From Verrucomicrobiota bacterium (GTDB lineage: Bacteria > Verrucomicrobiota > Kiritimatiellia > SS1-B-03-39 > UBA6053): a DNA stretch of 53,358 nucleotides. Below are positions 43,563 to 51,094 of this stretch, piece by piece. The DNA lies in assembly GCA_020831635.1 (NCBI GenBank), contig JAFIGC010000024.1, positions 1 to 53,358 on the forward strand, given 5' to 3'. The notes below the pieces were generated by a model that did not search any database, was not told the origin of the DNA, and saw nothing but the letters and a program-made list of their open reading frames with translations. Positions within the stretch are counted from its first letter, which is position 1; each line of letters starts with the position of its first letter. A program made the translations under genes and the position numbers.

Positions 43563-44195
43563 TTACCCAATGATTTCGCTCATGGACCGGGCGGTTGAGG
43601 CGGCCAGCTCATACTTGGCGCTGCGAAGGGATTTGTGAATGGCGACGGGGGATTTGCCCAGTTCCGAGGCCACGTGCTTTTGCAATCCGAAGGTCTTCGA
43701 TTCCATGGGGTTCTTGTACTTTCCGTATTGGAGCTTGCGCAGGCTCGACAACACTTCCGACTCCACTTTGGTGAGGGATTGCAGAATATCCAGATACAGC
43801 AGGCCCAGGGCGTTGAGGCAAATATCAATTCGGGGACCGAATCCCCTGAATGAGATGCGCGATTCCTTTTGTGGAGCCGGACCGATGCTCGTCAGCAATT
43901 CATCGATCAATCCCTGGCTCTTGTCCAAGGGTTCCTGTTGCATTCTGAAGTCCATCAAATCGTTGCTGAAAATGAATTGACAGGGCGTTTGCCGCAAATG
44001 AATCATGAAATCGAACACCAGATACGAGACCATCCCCGCATGAAGGGGTTTTACGGTGGTGGCCCAGCAAAGTGGCGACATCTCCTGCAGGTCATGGGCA
44101 AGCAGGGGCCTGTACCGTTCTTCCAGGGTTTGATGCACGTCCTCAAAGGCTCTTTGGGCCTTGGGGGATTCTAATTTGATTAATGCCAATATCAT
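43563..44195 (-). CDS. Hypothetical protein with C-terminal HTH-like segment
   Basis: A 210-residue soluble protein of unknown family. The C-terminal 45 residues (GLQKHVASELGKSPVAIHKSLRSA) have the spacing of a helix-turn-helix, similar in pattern to SatD-type and other small regulators. The N-terminal 150 residues are a helical/alpha-beta domain with conserved-looking FDFMIHLRQTP and FRGFGPRIDICLNALG stretches. A strong ribosome site AAGGAG (44203-44208, minus strand) sits 7 nt before the start. It is divergent from the 44363 gene, so it could regulate that neighbour. Function is not known. Confidence 0.6.
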   Translation of the reverse strand: MILALIKLESPKAQRAFEDVHQTLEERYRPLLAHDLQEMSPLCWATTVKPLHAGMVSYLVFDFMIHLRQTPCQFIFSNDLMDFRMQQEPLDKSQGLIDELLTSIGPAPQKESRISFRGFGPRIDICLNALGLLYLDILQSLTKVESEVLSSLRKLQYGKYKNPMESKTFGLQKHVASELGKSPVAIHKSLRSAKYELAASTARSMSEIIG

Positions 44196-44328
44196 GGTTA
44201 CGCTCCTTGATTCTTATGCCATGTTGAATCTTAGGCACGAATCGTGTGAAAGAAAATGGATTATTTGTTAAAAGTCTATTTTGAAATCTTATTTTACAAA
44301 AATGTATCGCCAGTGACGAAAAAGAAGT

Positions 44329-44356
44329 TTGACAGGGTCTTTTTTGTGTTCATGAT
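44329..44356 (+). promoter_or_regulatory. Possible promoter of the 44363 gene
   Basis: A consensus TTGACA (44329-44334), a 16-bp spacer with a T-rich run, and CATGAT (44351-44356). It lies in the 167-bp space between two divergent genes. The predicted transcript start falls at or just before the first ATG. Confidence 0.4.
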
Positions 44357-44362
44357 CAAGGA

Positions 44363-45301
44363 ATGAAAATGATTCTGATTTTGGGAGTTTTATTGAACGC
44401 AAGCCTTTTGCTGCCCGGTCTCCATGCCGGGGAAAATCCCACAAACCTCAAGGCCACCCTGCAAGGGGAGTTGGATCAGTTTGAACTGGAAAAGGAATTG
44501 CGTATCCTTCAGATGCGCCCCCACTATTTGGGTCAACTGGAGGTTTTGTATGAGCGGGCCAGGGCCGCGGGGGATTTGCAGGCCTTGCAAGCCGTAATGG
44601 CGGAACAGGAGCGTTTCGAAAAAGATTCCGGTTTGCCGGACCCTTTGTCAGAGGACCCCGGACTTCAGGATCTCCAGAAAAAATACGGGGAACTCATGCG
44701 CCAATATGAACGGGATCGACGCGAGAAGGAATTATCGGCGCTGCGGAAGTACGATCAGGCTTTGTTGCGGGTGGAGCGAAAGCTTACTTCGGAAGACCAA
44801 ATTGAAAAAGCCCTGGCCGTTCGGGAAATCCGGAATGGACTCAAGGACCGAATGAAACCCTTGGAGGCGCAAAAAGAGCCGACCCGAACCGCCGGTCATT
44901 TTTCCGATGTCCCGGAGTCCACCGGACTATTCCGCAACGTGGAAAGCTCCACTCCGAAAGGCGAGGTCTTTGAGGGACATTTCATGCACCATGCCTTTGA
45001 TGGCAATCCCCGCACCCGCTGGCAGGGCAACAAATTGGAAGGGGAGTGGATCAGCGCTTCCTTCCGCAGTCCCCAACACGTTCGGAAAATTCAAGTGGTT
45101 TGGGAGGTGGCCCATGCCAAATCCTACGATGTGTACCTGCAAATTGACGGACGCTGGATCAAAGTGGCCGAGGAACGCGATGGGAAAATTGGCGCCATGG
45201 AGTACCCGGTGAATCACCACGGCGCCACGGGCATCAAAATCGAAAACATCAAATCGGCCACCCACTGGCCGCCCTCGATTTTCAATGTGTTCGTGGAATA
45301 A
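44363..45301 (+). CDS. Exported protein with F5/8 type C (discoidin-like) domain
   Basis: A 312-residue exported protein. Signal peptide (MILILGVLLNASLLLPGLHA), a charged coiled-coil region (about 30-175) rich in Glu, Lys, Arg and Leu, and a C-terminal carbohydrate-binding-like F5/8C jelly-roll domain (about 190-312) with AFDGNPRTRWQG and the closing IKIENIKS strand. F5/8C domains bind glycans or lipids. ATG at 44369 is an alternative start that would be better spaced from AAGGA (44358-44362), whereas 44363 directly abuts it. Confidence 0.7.
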   Translation: MKMILILGVLLNASLLLPGLHAGENPTNLKATLQGELDQFELEKELRILQMRPHYLGQLEVLYERARAAGDLQALQAVMAEQERFEKDSGLPDPLSEDPGLQDLQKKYGELMRQYERDRREKELSALRKYDQALLRVERKLTSEDQIEKALAVREIRNGLKDRMKPLEAQKEPTRTAGHFSDVPESTGLFRNVESSTPKGEVFEGHFMHHAFDGNPRTRWQGNKLEGEWISASFRSPQHVRKIQVVWEVAHAKSYDVYLQIDGRWIKVAEERDGKIGAMEYPVNHHGATGIKIENIKSATHWPPSIFNVFVE

Positions 45302-45306
45302 CGCGC

Positions 45307-46503
45307 TTATTTCACCTGCAAAAACCGCCGCTTGCCGACTTTGATCACGACCGATTGACCGGGGGTCAAGGTGTGAAAGGGGTCCGTGACCGCCTCGTCA
45401 TCGATTTTCACCGCGTTTTGTTTGAGCAGCCGGCGTCCCTCGCCCTTGCTGGCCACCAGATCTTGTTCCGCAAGCAGATCCAGGAGCTGAATCTCCTCTT
45501 CGAGCACGACCTCGGGGATGTCGTCGGGGAGCGCCCCCTTGGAAAACACCCGGGCAAACTCCTCCGAGGCCGCCAAGGCTTCTTCGGCGGGGTGAAAGAG
45601 GGTGATGATCGCCCGGGCCAACTCGTCTTTGACTTCACGGGGGTTGCGGGTTCCCGCGGCGACTTCCGCTTTGAGGGCGGCCACCCGGTCATCCGGCCAG
45701 CCCAGCACCAGGCTGAAGTAGCGCCACATCAGCTCGTCACTGACGGACATCATTTTCCCGAACATGTCTTTGGCGGGTTCGGAAATGCCCACGTAATTGT
45801 GCAGGCTTTTGGACATTTTCTGCACCCCGTCGAGCCCTTCCAAGAGGGGAAGGGTCATGACCACCTGTGGCTCCTGACCGGCTTGCTTTTGCAGTTCCCG
45901 GCCCAGAAGGAGGTTGAACAACTGATCGGTTCCGCCCAATTCCACGTCCGCCTCCACCACCACCGAGTCGTGGCCCTGAACGAGGGGATAGAGGAACTCA
46001 ACCAGGGAGATGGGTTGGTTGGCCGCGTGCCGCTTGGCGAAATCGTCCCGTTGCAGCATTTGCGCCACCGTGACCTGGGCGCTGAGTCGGATGACCTCGT
46101 CAAAGGTCATGGGCGTAAACCACTCTCCGTTGAACCGCAGTTCGGTCCGGTCGGGGTCCAGGACTTTAAAAACCTGCTCCTGGTAGGATTTCGCGTTTTC
46201 GGCGACTTCGGCTTTGGAGAGGGCCTTGCGGGTTTTGGATTTTCCGCTGGGGTCACCAATCATCCCGGTGAAATCGCCGATAATAAACACCACCGTGTGG
46301 CCGAGGTCCTGAAACTCGCGCAGCTTGCGCAGGCCGACGGTGTGACCCAAATGAATGTCCGGCGCCGAGGGGTCGGCGCCGTATTTGATACGAAGGGGCT
46401 TGCCCGTTTCATGGGCGCGGACGAGTTTTTTTTCCAGTTCCGCGCGGCTGTGCAGGTCCACGCATCGGGCGGTCAGGAGATCAAGTTGTGCTTCGATATT
46501 CAT
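45307..46503 (-). CDS. tyrS: Tyrosyl-tRNA synthetase
   Basis: A 398-residue class Ic aminoacyl-tRNA synthetase that charges tRNA-Tyr. HIGH-type motif HLGH at residues 51-54, GADPSAPDIHLGH context, and the KMSKS loop (VQKMSKSLHNYVG, about 230). The C-terminal S4 RNA-binding domain (about 335-398) is present. It agrees with the long bacterial TyrRS type. The stop lies 5 bp from the converging 44363 gene. The start lies 41 bp from the end of the phosphofructokinase gene, so the two may be cotranscribed on the minus strand. Confidence 0.93.
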   Translation of the reverse strand: MNIEAQLDLLTARCVDLHSRAELEKKLVRAHETGKPLRIKYGADPSAPDIHLGHTVGLRKLREFQDLGHTVVFIIGDFTGMIGDPSGKSKTRKALSKAEVAENAKSYQEQVFKVLDPDRTELRFNGEWFTPMTFDEVIRLSAQVTVAQMLQRDDFAKRHAANQPISLVEFLYPLVQGHDSVVVEADVELGGTDQLFNLLLGRELQKQAGQEPQVVMTLPLLEGLDGVQKMSKSLHNYVGISEPAKDMFGKMMSVSDELMWRYFSLVLGWPDDRVAALKAEVAAGTRNPREVKDELARAIITLFHPAEEALAASEEFARVFSKGALPDDIPEVVLEEEIQLLDLLAEQDLVASKGEGRRLLKQNAVKIDDEAVTDPFHTLTPGQSVVIKVGKRRFLQVK

Positions 46504-46544
46504 TTGGTGGGTCCTGCGGTGTGGAGGGGCCGGCGGGGCGTGGG

Positions 46545-47774
46545 TTAATGGGCCACTTGGACCCGACGCCCCTTGGCCTGACCAATGGCTTGAAGCATGT
46601 CGTTGAACCAGGGCGCGTCAATATCGAAGGCTTTGCCGCCCTTGATGCGGGAGAATTCGATGGCGCGGAGTTCGTCGCCCTGTTCTTCGTCTTCGCCCAC
46701 GACACCGGTTTCACGGCGTATGGCGCATTCCGCGGCCAGATTCGCGCAGCGTTTGATCAGTTCGATGTCGGCGGAATTGCTGGGCGCGGCCCGGCTGTAA
46801 TATCCGCTCTTTTGTACCAAAACCTTTTCCGCGTCCAGCATTTCCGCAAACTGCTTGCCGAACCAGGAACCCGGATTCACCGCATCCAGCTTGATGTGTC
46901 CAAAGGCGTCGCGGGGAACGGTTTGCCCCTTGGCCTCCATTTGGGCGACGATGGTTTCCACGCCCGCGCCCTCGGACACAAACAGATTCACGCAGTCGTG
47001 CTCGTCCATGATTTTCTTAAGCCGCGCGGCTTCCGCTTCCACATCGAAATCCATTTCCGGGATGAAGACCCCGTGCACTTCCTTGCGTTCCCGGCTGAGT
47101 CCGATTTCGGGCACGAAGTCCATGCCGTCGAGAAATTTGCGGTATTCCACCGCCGTGGCGGCCGTGAGCCAGCCGCAATTGCGTCCCATGACCTCGTGGA
47201 TGATGAGCATGCGTGGATTGGCATTGTGTTCGGCGACCACATTGGCAAAAAATTTCGCACCTTCCTCGGCGGCGGTCCAGGCCCCCAGGGACTGGCGGAT
47301 GGGAATCACGTCATTGTCGATGGTTTTGGGAAGGCCCACCACCGTCAGTTCGTAATCGTTAGCCGCCAGAAATGCGGCCAGATCGGCGGCAGTGGTGTTG
47401 GTGTCGTCCCCGCCAATGGTATGCAGCACATCCACGCCATCCTTCGTCAGTCGATTGGCAGCCACTTCCAAGGGATTTTCGCCCTCTTTGACCAATCCGC
47501 GTTTCACACAATCCTTCACATTGGTCAGCTTCACCCGGCTGTTGCCGATGGGACTGCCTCCGTGTTCGTAGAGCGTGGAAGCGTGTTTGCGCACCGCGTC
47601 GGTGATCTGAATGGATTCACCCAACAGCAGGCCTTTGTAACCACTCGTGTAGGCGATGAGTTCGATTTCAGGGGCGATTTCCGTGTAGTGTTCAATCAGG
47701 GCCGCCAAGGCGGACGATAAACAGGGGGCCAAGCCACCTGCGGTAAGAAATGCGACTTTTTTGACTTCTGCCAT
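46545..47774 (-). CDS. 6-phosphofructokinase, pyrophosphate-type signature
   Basis: A 409-residue phosphofructokinase that converts fructose 6-phosphate to fructose 1,6-bisphosphate. The phosphoryl-donor site reads GGDDTNT (121-127) and PKTIDND (149-155). In ATP-dependent enzymes these are GGDGS and PGTIDND, so Asp124 and Lys150 indicate a PPi donor and a reversible reaction. The catalytic TIDND aspartates are intact. The N-terminus TAGGLAPCLSSAL has Cys18 where many relatives have Gly, and the glycine-rich loop is slightly unusual. The start at 47774 lies in a 168-bp divergent region with a repeated palindrome (47835-47874). Confidence 0.88.
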   Translation of the reverse strand: MAEVKKVAFLTAGGLAPCLSSALAALIEHYTEIAPEIELIAYTSGYKGLLLGESIQITDAVRKHASTLYEHGGSPIGNSRVKLTNVKDCVKRGLVKEGENPLEVAANRLTKDGVDVLHTIGGDDTNTTAADLAAFLAANDYELTVVGLPKTIDNDVIPIRQSLGAWTAAEEGAKFFANVVAEHNANPRMLIIHEVMGRNCGWLTAATAVEYRKFLDGMDFVPEIGLSRERKEVHGVFIPEMDFDVEAEAARLKKIMDEHDCVNLFVSEGAGVETIVAQMEAKGQTVPRDAFGHIKLDAVNPGSWFGKQFAEMLDAEKVLVQKSGYYSRAAPSNSADIELIKRCANLAAECAIRRETGVVGEDEEQGDELRAIEFSRIKGGKAFDIDAPWFNDMLQAIGQAKGRRVQVAH

Positions 47775-47834
47775 GATGAGGTTCCAAAAGGTTGGGGGTT
47801 GTAAAACGCTTGAAAAGTGCGATACCCGCTATCG

Positions 47835-47874
47835 GAATTCCCATCGACTGGCAAGGGAATTCACCCAAATTCCC
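47835..47874. promoter_or_regulatory. Three-arm alternative hairpin in the divergent region
   Basis: Arms A (GAATTCCC, 47835-47842), B (GGGAATTC, 47855-47862) and C (AATTCCC, 47868-47874). B can pair perfectly with A (12-nt loop) or with C (7-bp, 6-nt loop; more if a G is bulged). Only one pairing can form at a time. This may be a regulatory switch in either leader, or several half-sites for a dimeric regulator. Confidence 0.5.
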
Positions 47875-47911
47875 CTTGCTTTTCCCGTTTGGATGGTGCA
47901 GTTTTTTCCTC

Positions 47912-47920
47912 TGCGATAAT
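47912..47920 (+). promoter_or_regulatory. Extended -10 promoter of the beta-helix gene
   Basis: TGC-GATAAT is an extended -10 element (TG at 47912-47913; GATAAT at 47915-47920), about 23 nt before the start codon at 47943. No good -35 box lies 17 bp upstream. GGAG at 47934-47937 is the ribosome site. Confidence 0.45.
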
Positions 47921-47942
47921 TTACCCGAATTGATGGAGACCT

Positions 47943-50774
47943 ATGAGAAAATTTGAATGGATGATTTGCATTGGCATTCTGTACGGCGCCGCTTCGACGG
48001 ATGTCTTGGACTGGAAAGGTGGTGATGGCACTTGGAGCCTTGCCAATGAGGCGTGGTCTTCTGACGGTGGGCCCCATCAAGCCTGGCCGGCTTCCGGCGA
48101 GGCCACGGCACGATTCGGCGGTACGGCGGGCATGGTTTCCGTTCAAGGGGATGTGCAGGCGGAAGGACTCGTTTTTACGGAACCGGGGTATGTGATTGGC
48201 TTGAATCATGATGGCGATCACCGTCTCATACTCACCGGAAATCTGAGCGGAGAAGGCAATATCCGTTTTTCCGGAGGAAGCATATCCAACCATCGGTATT
48301 CGAATACTTTGATGGCCAAGGGCGTGCGCTTCCTCGGCGGGGCAGATATTGCCTTTGCGGTTGATTTGACGGGTGTAAACCTGAATTCCTCGCAAATTCT
48401 GACCGTGACCGGCGCGGACACGGTGGTGACTTACGCGGGAAATTGGCAGGGGGATGGGGGGAGTGCCTTTCCTCACTTGTTCTTGCGTGACGGAGGCCGT
48501 TTTGTGATCGGGGAGGATGCTGTCTTGGATTTCGTGAACGACGCATACTTTACCCGGCAACTTTGGGTTTCCGGCGACGGCACCGGAGAAAACGCGGGGG
48601 CGATTGAATTTGCGGAAGGCTTTGTCGCCGATTTGTCCGAAGGCGGCACCGTCGATAGCGGGCTGGGATCCATCCGCTTGAACAATGCCACCGTGATCAC
48701 GCGCCACACCCAGAGCATCCCCGTTAACTTTCGACCGCGCCCCGGTAACCCCGAAGGACCGCAAACCAACGGGCATTTCGTCTTTGAAAACCATCCCGGA
48801 AAATGGATTGTGGCCACCCATCCCCAAAGCTATGCCGGGGGCGTTTGGATTCGGGCCAATGTTGAGATTCACACCGAAACGGATTTGACCCATGTGGGCG
48901 TGACCGAGGATGACAAAGACTCTTCCCAACACTACCGGGCGGGCAACGCTTTCCAGACCAATGAAAATGATTTAATCATCACCAAAACCGGATCGGGGGC
49001 TTTGATTTTAGCTGGCGAGCAGGCGTATCGACCCGGCACTGAAATGCGGGTCCAGGCGGGAACGGTGCGCTTTGAAACCGATCCATCCGCAGGATATTTT
49101 CACAATCCCATCAGCCAGGCGCTTTCGCCCGCCGGACCCGACTTGCAGTTGGTCATTGAAGAAAACGGCGGCGCGGTGTTCACAGCGTCCGCATCCCAAA
49201 TCCAGTCTTTGCAGACCGAAGGAACGATGGAAATCGTCCTGGGCGAAGGACCCGGCGCCGTGGTGGCGGCACAGGGCGTTGTGACTCTGGGCGGAACCCT
49301 GCATCTGTCTCTGGCCGAAGGCCATGCCCCGGCTCCTGGCACCGTATTTACGCTGCTGACCGCCGACGAAGTCAACGGGGAGTTCGACAACGTTACCTTC
49401 GGTCCCGGCGCACACTTTGACGTGGAGATTTTCGAAGACCGCGTGGAAGCCAAGGTTCTGGAACCCCAAGGTAACATTCAGGAATTGCTCTACGACGACT
49501 TTGCCAACCTCGACAATTGGCTCGACCTGAGCCGCGCCGTCTCTTGGACCAGCACGCCTTCGGCGGAGACGGTTTTCCAAACCACCCCGGATGGCGATGC
49601 CGACCATGTGCTGAATCTCAACGATGCCTCACGGAGCGTGCCTGGCTGGGGCTCGGACGGGATTCGCACCTTTTCATCTCTGGATTACGTTTTCCCGGAA
49701 GCCATTCCACATCGTACCACTGAACTGACCATTGAATTCCGGGCCCGCTGGGATCATTTGAACTCCACTGAAGGCAACCGTATCGGATTCACGCTGGTTC
49801 ACGATTATCCGGCGGGCGGTATGGATTTGACCCAAGATGAAAAGTTCAACGATTTCTCCCAGGCATGGTGGGGGCGTCCCGCTTATCAGCTTCGGATACG
49901 ATCCGGAAGTCGAACCGTTCCCGGTAGCTTTCCGATTCTCATGTACGGGGGCGGGAACGACATCGAAGGTGAGTTTGAGTTCGATGATGTCCATTGGATG
50001 CCTGGTTTTTCTTCCGCTCCCGGGGGAACGGCCCCCGGCACTGGCGCCCCTTATCCGGATAACGGCTGGGTCACGGGAATTTTCTCGCCCGCCTCCATCA
50101 CTTATAAACGCTACCGTTACATCATTAAACCAAACGCGCAAGAGTTGTGGGTGAATGAAGCGGATGACGGGGAGGTCTGGACTTTAGTGGCTCAGATGCC
50201 GTTGCCTTTAGAAGAGGACGCGCCTTCCAGTGCACCTTATTATCGCTATTTCGAACACTTCGAGGGTCTTCGCATCTATTTTCGATCTGCGGGGGGAGGC
50301 AGCAATGCCAGCAATGTCTATCTCGATTACGTCCGCATCACCGTCGAATCCTTGGACGATCCCGCTCCTCCGGGATATTCCGACTGGGCCGCGGCCAATC
50401 TGGCCGGGATTGACGAGGATGGTCCGCTGGATGACCCCTTTGGCCATGGCATCACCAATTTGCAACGATATGCCTTGGGATATCCGATTGATTCGATACC
50501 TGAATCCGGGCACCGTCCCCGACTCATGCCCTCCGCCCAACCCGGACAGGTGGTGTTCCGCTTTCAGCGTCCCGAAGGGGGGCGGGGGGATGTCACCTAC
50601 CTCGTGTACATCTCCGCCGATCTGATGGCGAATGACTGGGAAATTATCGATCCTGTTTTTTGGACCCTGATTCCGGCGGACTCCGGCCTTGAATCCGTGG
50701 AAATTGAGATTGACCCGGGCGACGACCCCCTGTTTGCGGCCTTGGAAGTGGTGCTGGAGGACGAGAAGCCATAA
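47943..50774 (+). CDS. Large exported beta-helix/LamG-type surface protein
   Basis: A 943-residue exported protein with a signal (RKFEWMICIGILYGAAS). The N-terminal part (about 20-500) is a repeat-rich beta-helix of the autotransporter passenger type, with recurring G-N/D and V-T strands (LTGNLSGEGNIRFSGGS). The middle (about 510-800) resembles a LamG/concanavalin fold (YDDFANLDNW). The C-terminal 140 residues (DPFGHGITNLQRYALGYP...VVFRFQRP) match the terminal domain common to exported Verrucomicrobia proteins, probably a surface-sorting or carbohydrate-associated domain. No catalytic residues are recognised; no beta-barrel translocator is present. The gene stands alone between the divergent pfk and the tRNA. 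Confidence 0.75.
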   Translation: MRKFEWMICIGILYGAASTDVLDWKGGDGTWSLANEAWSSDGGPHQAWPASGEATARFGGTAGMVSVQGDVQAEGLVFTEPGYVIGLNHDGDHRLILTGNLSGEGNIRFSGGSISNHRYSNTLMAKGVRFLGGADIAFAVDLTGVNLNSSQILTVTGADTVVTYAGNWQGDGGSAFPHLFLRDGGRFVIGEDAVLDFVNDAYFTRQLWVSGDGTGENAGAIEFAEGFVADLSEGGTVDSGLGSIRLNNATVITRHTQSIPVNFRPRPGNPEGPQTNGHFVFENHPGKWIVATHPQSYAGGVWIRANVEIHTETDLTHVGVTEDDKDSSQHYRAGNAFQTNENDLIITKTGSGALILAGEQAYRPGTEMRVQAGTVRFETDPSAGYFHNPISQALSPAGPDLQLVIEENGGAVFTASASQIQSLQTEGTMEIVLGEGPGAVVAAQGVVTLGGTLHLSLAEGHAPAPGTVFTLLTADEVNGEFDNVTFGPGAHFDVEIFEDRVEAKVLEPQGNIQELLYDDFANLDNWLDLSRAVSWTSTPSAETVFQTTPDGDADHVLNLNDASRSVPGWGSDGIRTFSSLDYVFPEAIPHRTTELTIEFRARWDHLNSTEGNRIGFTLVHDYPAGGMDLTQDEKFNDFSQAWWGRPAYQLRIRSGSRTVPGSFPILMYGGGNDIEGEFEFDDVHWMPGFSSAPGGTAPGTGAPYPDNGWVTGIFSPASITYKRYRYIIKPNAQELWVNEADDGEVWTLVAQMPLPLEEDAPSSAPYYRYFEHFEGLRIYFRSAGGGSNASNVYLDYVRITVESLDDPAPPGYSDWAAANLAGIDEDGPLDDPFGHGITNLQRYALGYPIDSIPESGHRPRLMPSAQPGQVVFRFQRPEGGRGDVTYLVYISADLMANDWEIIDPVFWTLIPADSGLESVEIEIDPGDDPLFAALEVVLEDEKP

Positions 50775-50791
50775 TTTTCTCAATTTTCCCC

Positions 50792-50821
50792 TTGCGCTAC
50801 CTCCGTCATTCGGTGTATAAG
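50792..50821 (+). promoter_or_regulatory. Promoter of tRNA-Arg
   Basis: TTGCGC (50792-50797), an 18-bp spacer, and TATAAG (50816-50821). Transcription would start about 6-7 nt before the tRNA 5-prime end. This is a good match for a strong housekeeping promoter. Confidence 0.6.
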
Positions 50822-50833
50822 GGCGTCTCGCGT

Positions 50834-50910
50834 GTACCAGTAGCTCAATTGGATAGAGCATCTGACTACGGATCAGAAGGTTGAGGGTTCAAATCCTTCC
50901 TGGTACGCCA
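50834..50910 (+). tRNA. tRNA-Arg(ACG)
   Basis: A 77-nt tRNA with a perfect 7-bp acceptor stem (GTACCAG/CTGGTAC), discriminator G, and an encoded CCA end. The anticodon stem TCTGA/TCAGA closes the loop CTACGGA, giving anticodon ACG; A34 would be deaminated to inosine by TadA. The T-arm GAGGG/CCTTC has one G-U pair, with the TTCAAAT loop. A promoter lies 13 bp upstream and a strong terminator follows 9 bp after CCA. Confidence 0.95.
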
Positions 50911-50919
50911 CTTTTTCAC

Positions 50920-50951
50920 CCTGCGAACATTCGTGTTCGCAGGTTTTTTTT
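50920..50951 (+). terminator. Intrinsic terminator of tRNA-Arg
   Basis: A 9-bp perfect stem CCTGCGAAC/GTTCGCAGG (50920-50928 and 50935-50943) with loop ATTCGT, followed by eight T. Strong Rho-independent terminator. Confidence 0.9.
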
Positions 50952-50958
50952 GTTTTCA

Positions 50959-51045
50959 GGGGGGCGCTGCTTGTTTGGGATCAGGCGGGTCTTGGGGACT
51001 TTTTTCAAAAAATCTGGGGGGGAGCCAGTCTCTGTCAGGGGGGGG
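50959..51045 (+). other. G-tract-rich leader before the tandem AAA gene
   Basis: Runs of G lie at 50959-50964 (6), 51016-51022 (7) and 51038-51045 (8), with shorter runs of 3-4 between. A T6-C-A6 palindrome is at 51000-51012. The density of G-runs on the coding strand could form a G-quadruplex or allow slippage-based length variation in the promoter region. No other promoter is evident. Confidence 0.5.
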
Positions 51046-51094
51046 ATGAGACAATGCTTTTCAACATTGACCCCGGCAAAGCAAGGAGTTCCAT

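Noticed and set aside
45355-46548. Plus-strand frame opposite tyrS
   Set aside because: Antisense to a complete TyrRS with HLGH and KMSKS; no motif of its own.
46488-47720. Plus-strand 410-residue frame opposite the phosphofructokinase
   Set aside because: It mirrors the PFK gene and has His/Gly/Phe-rich antisense composition.
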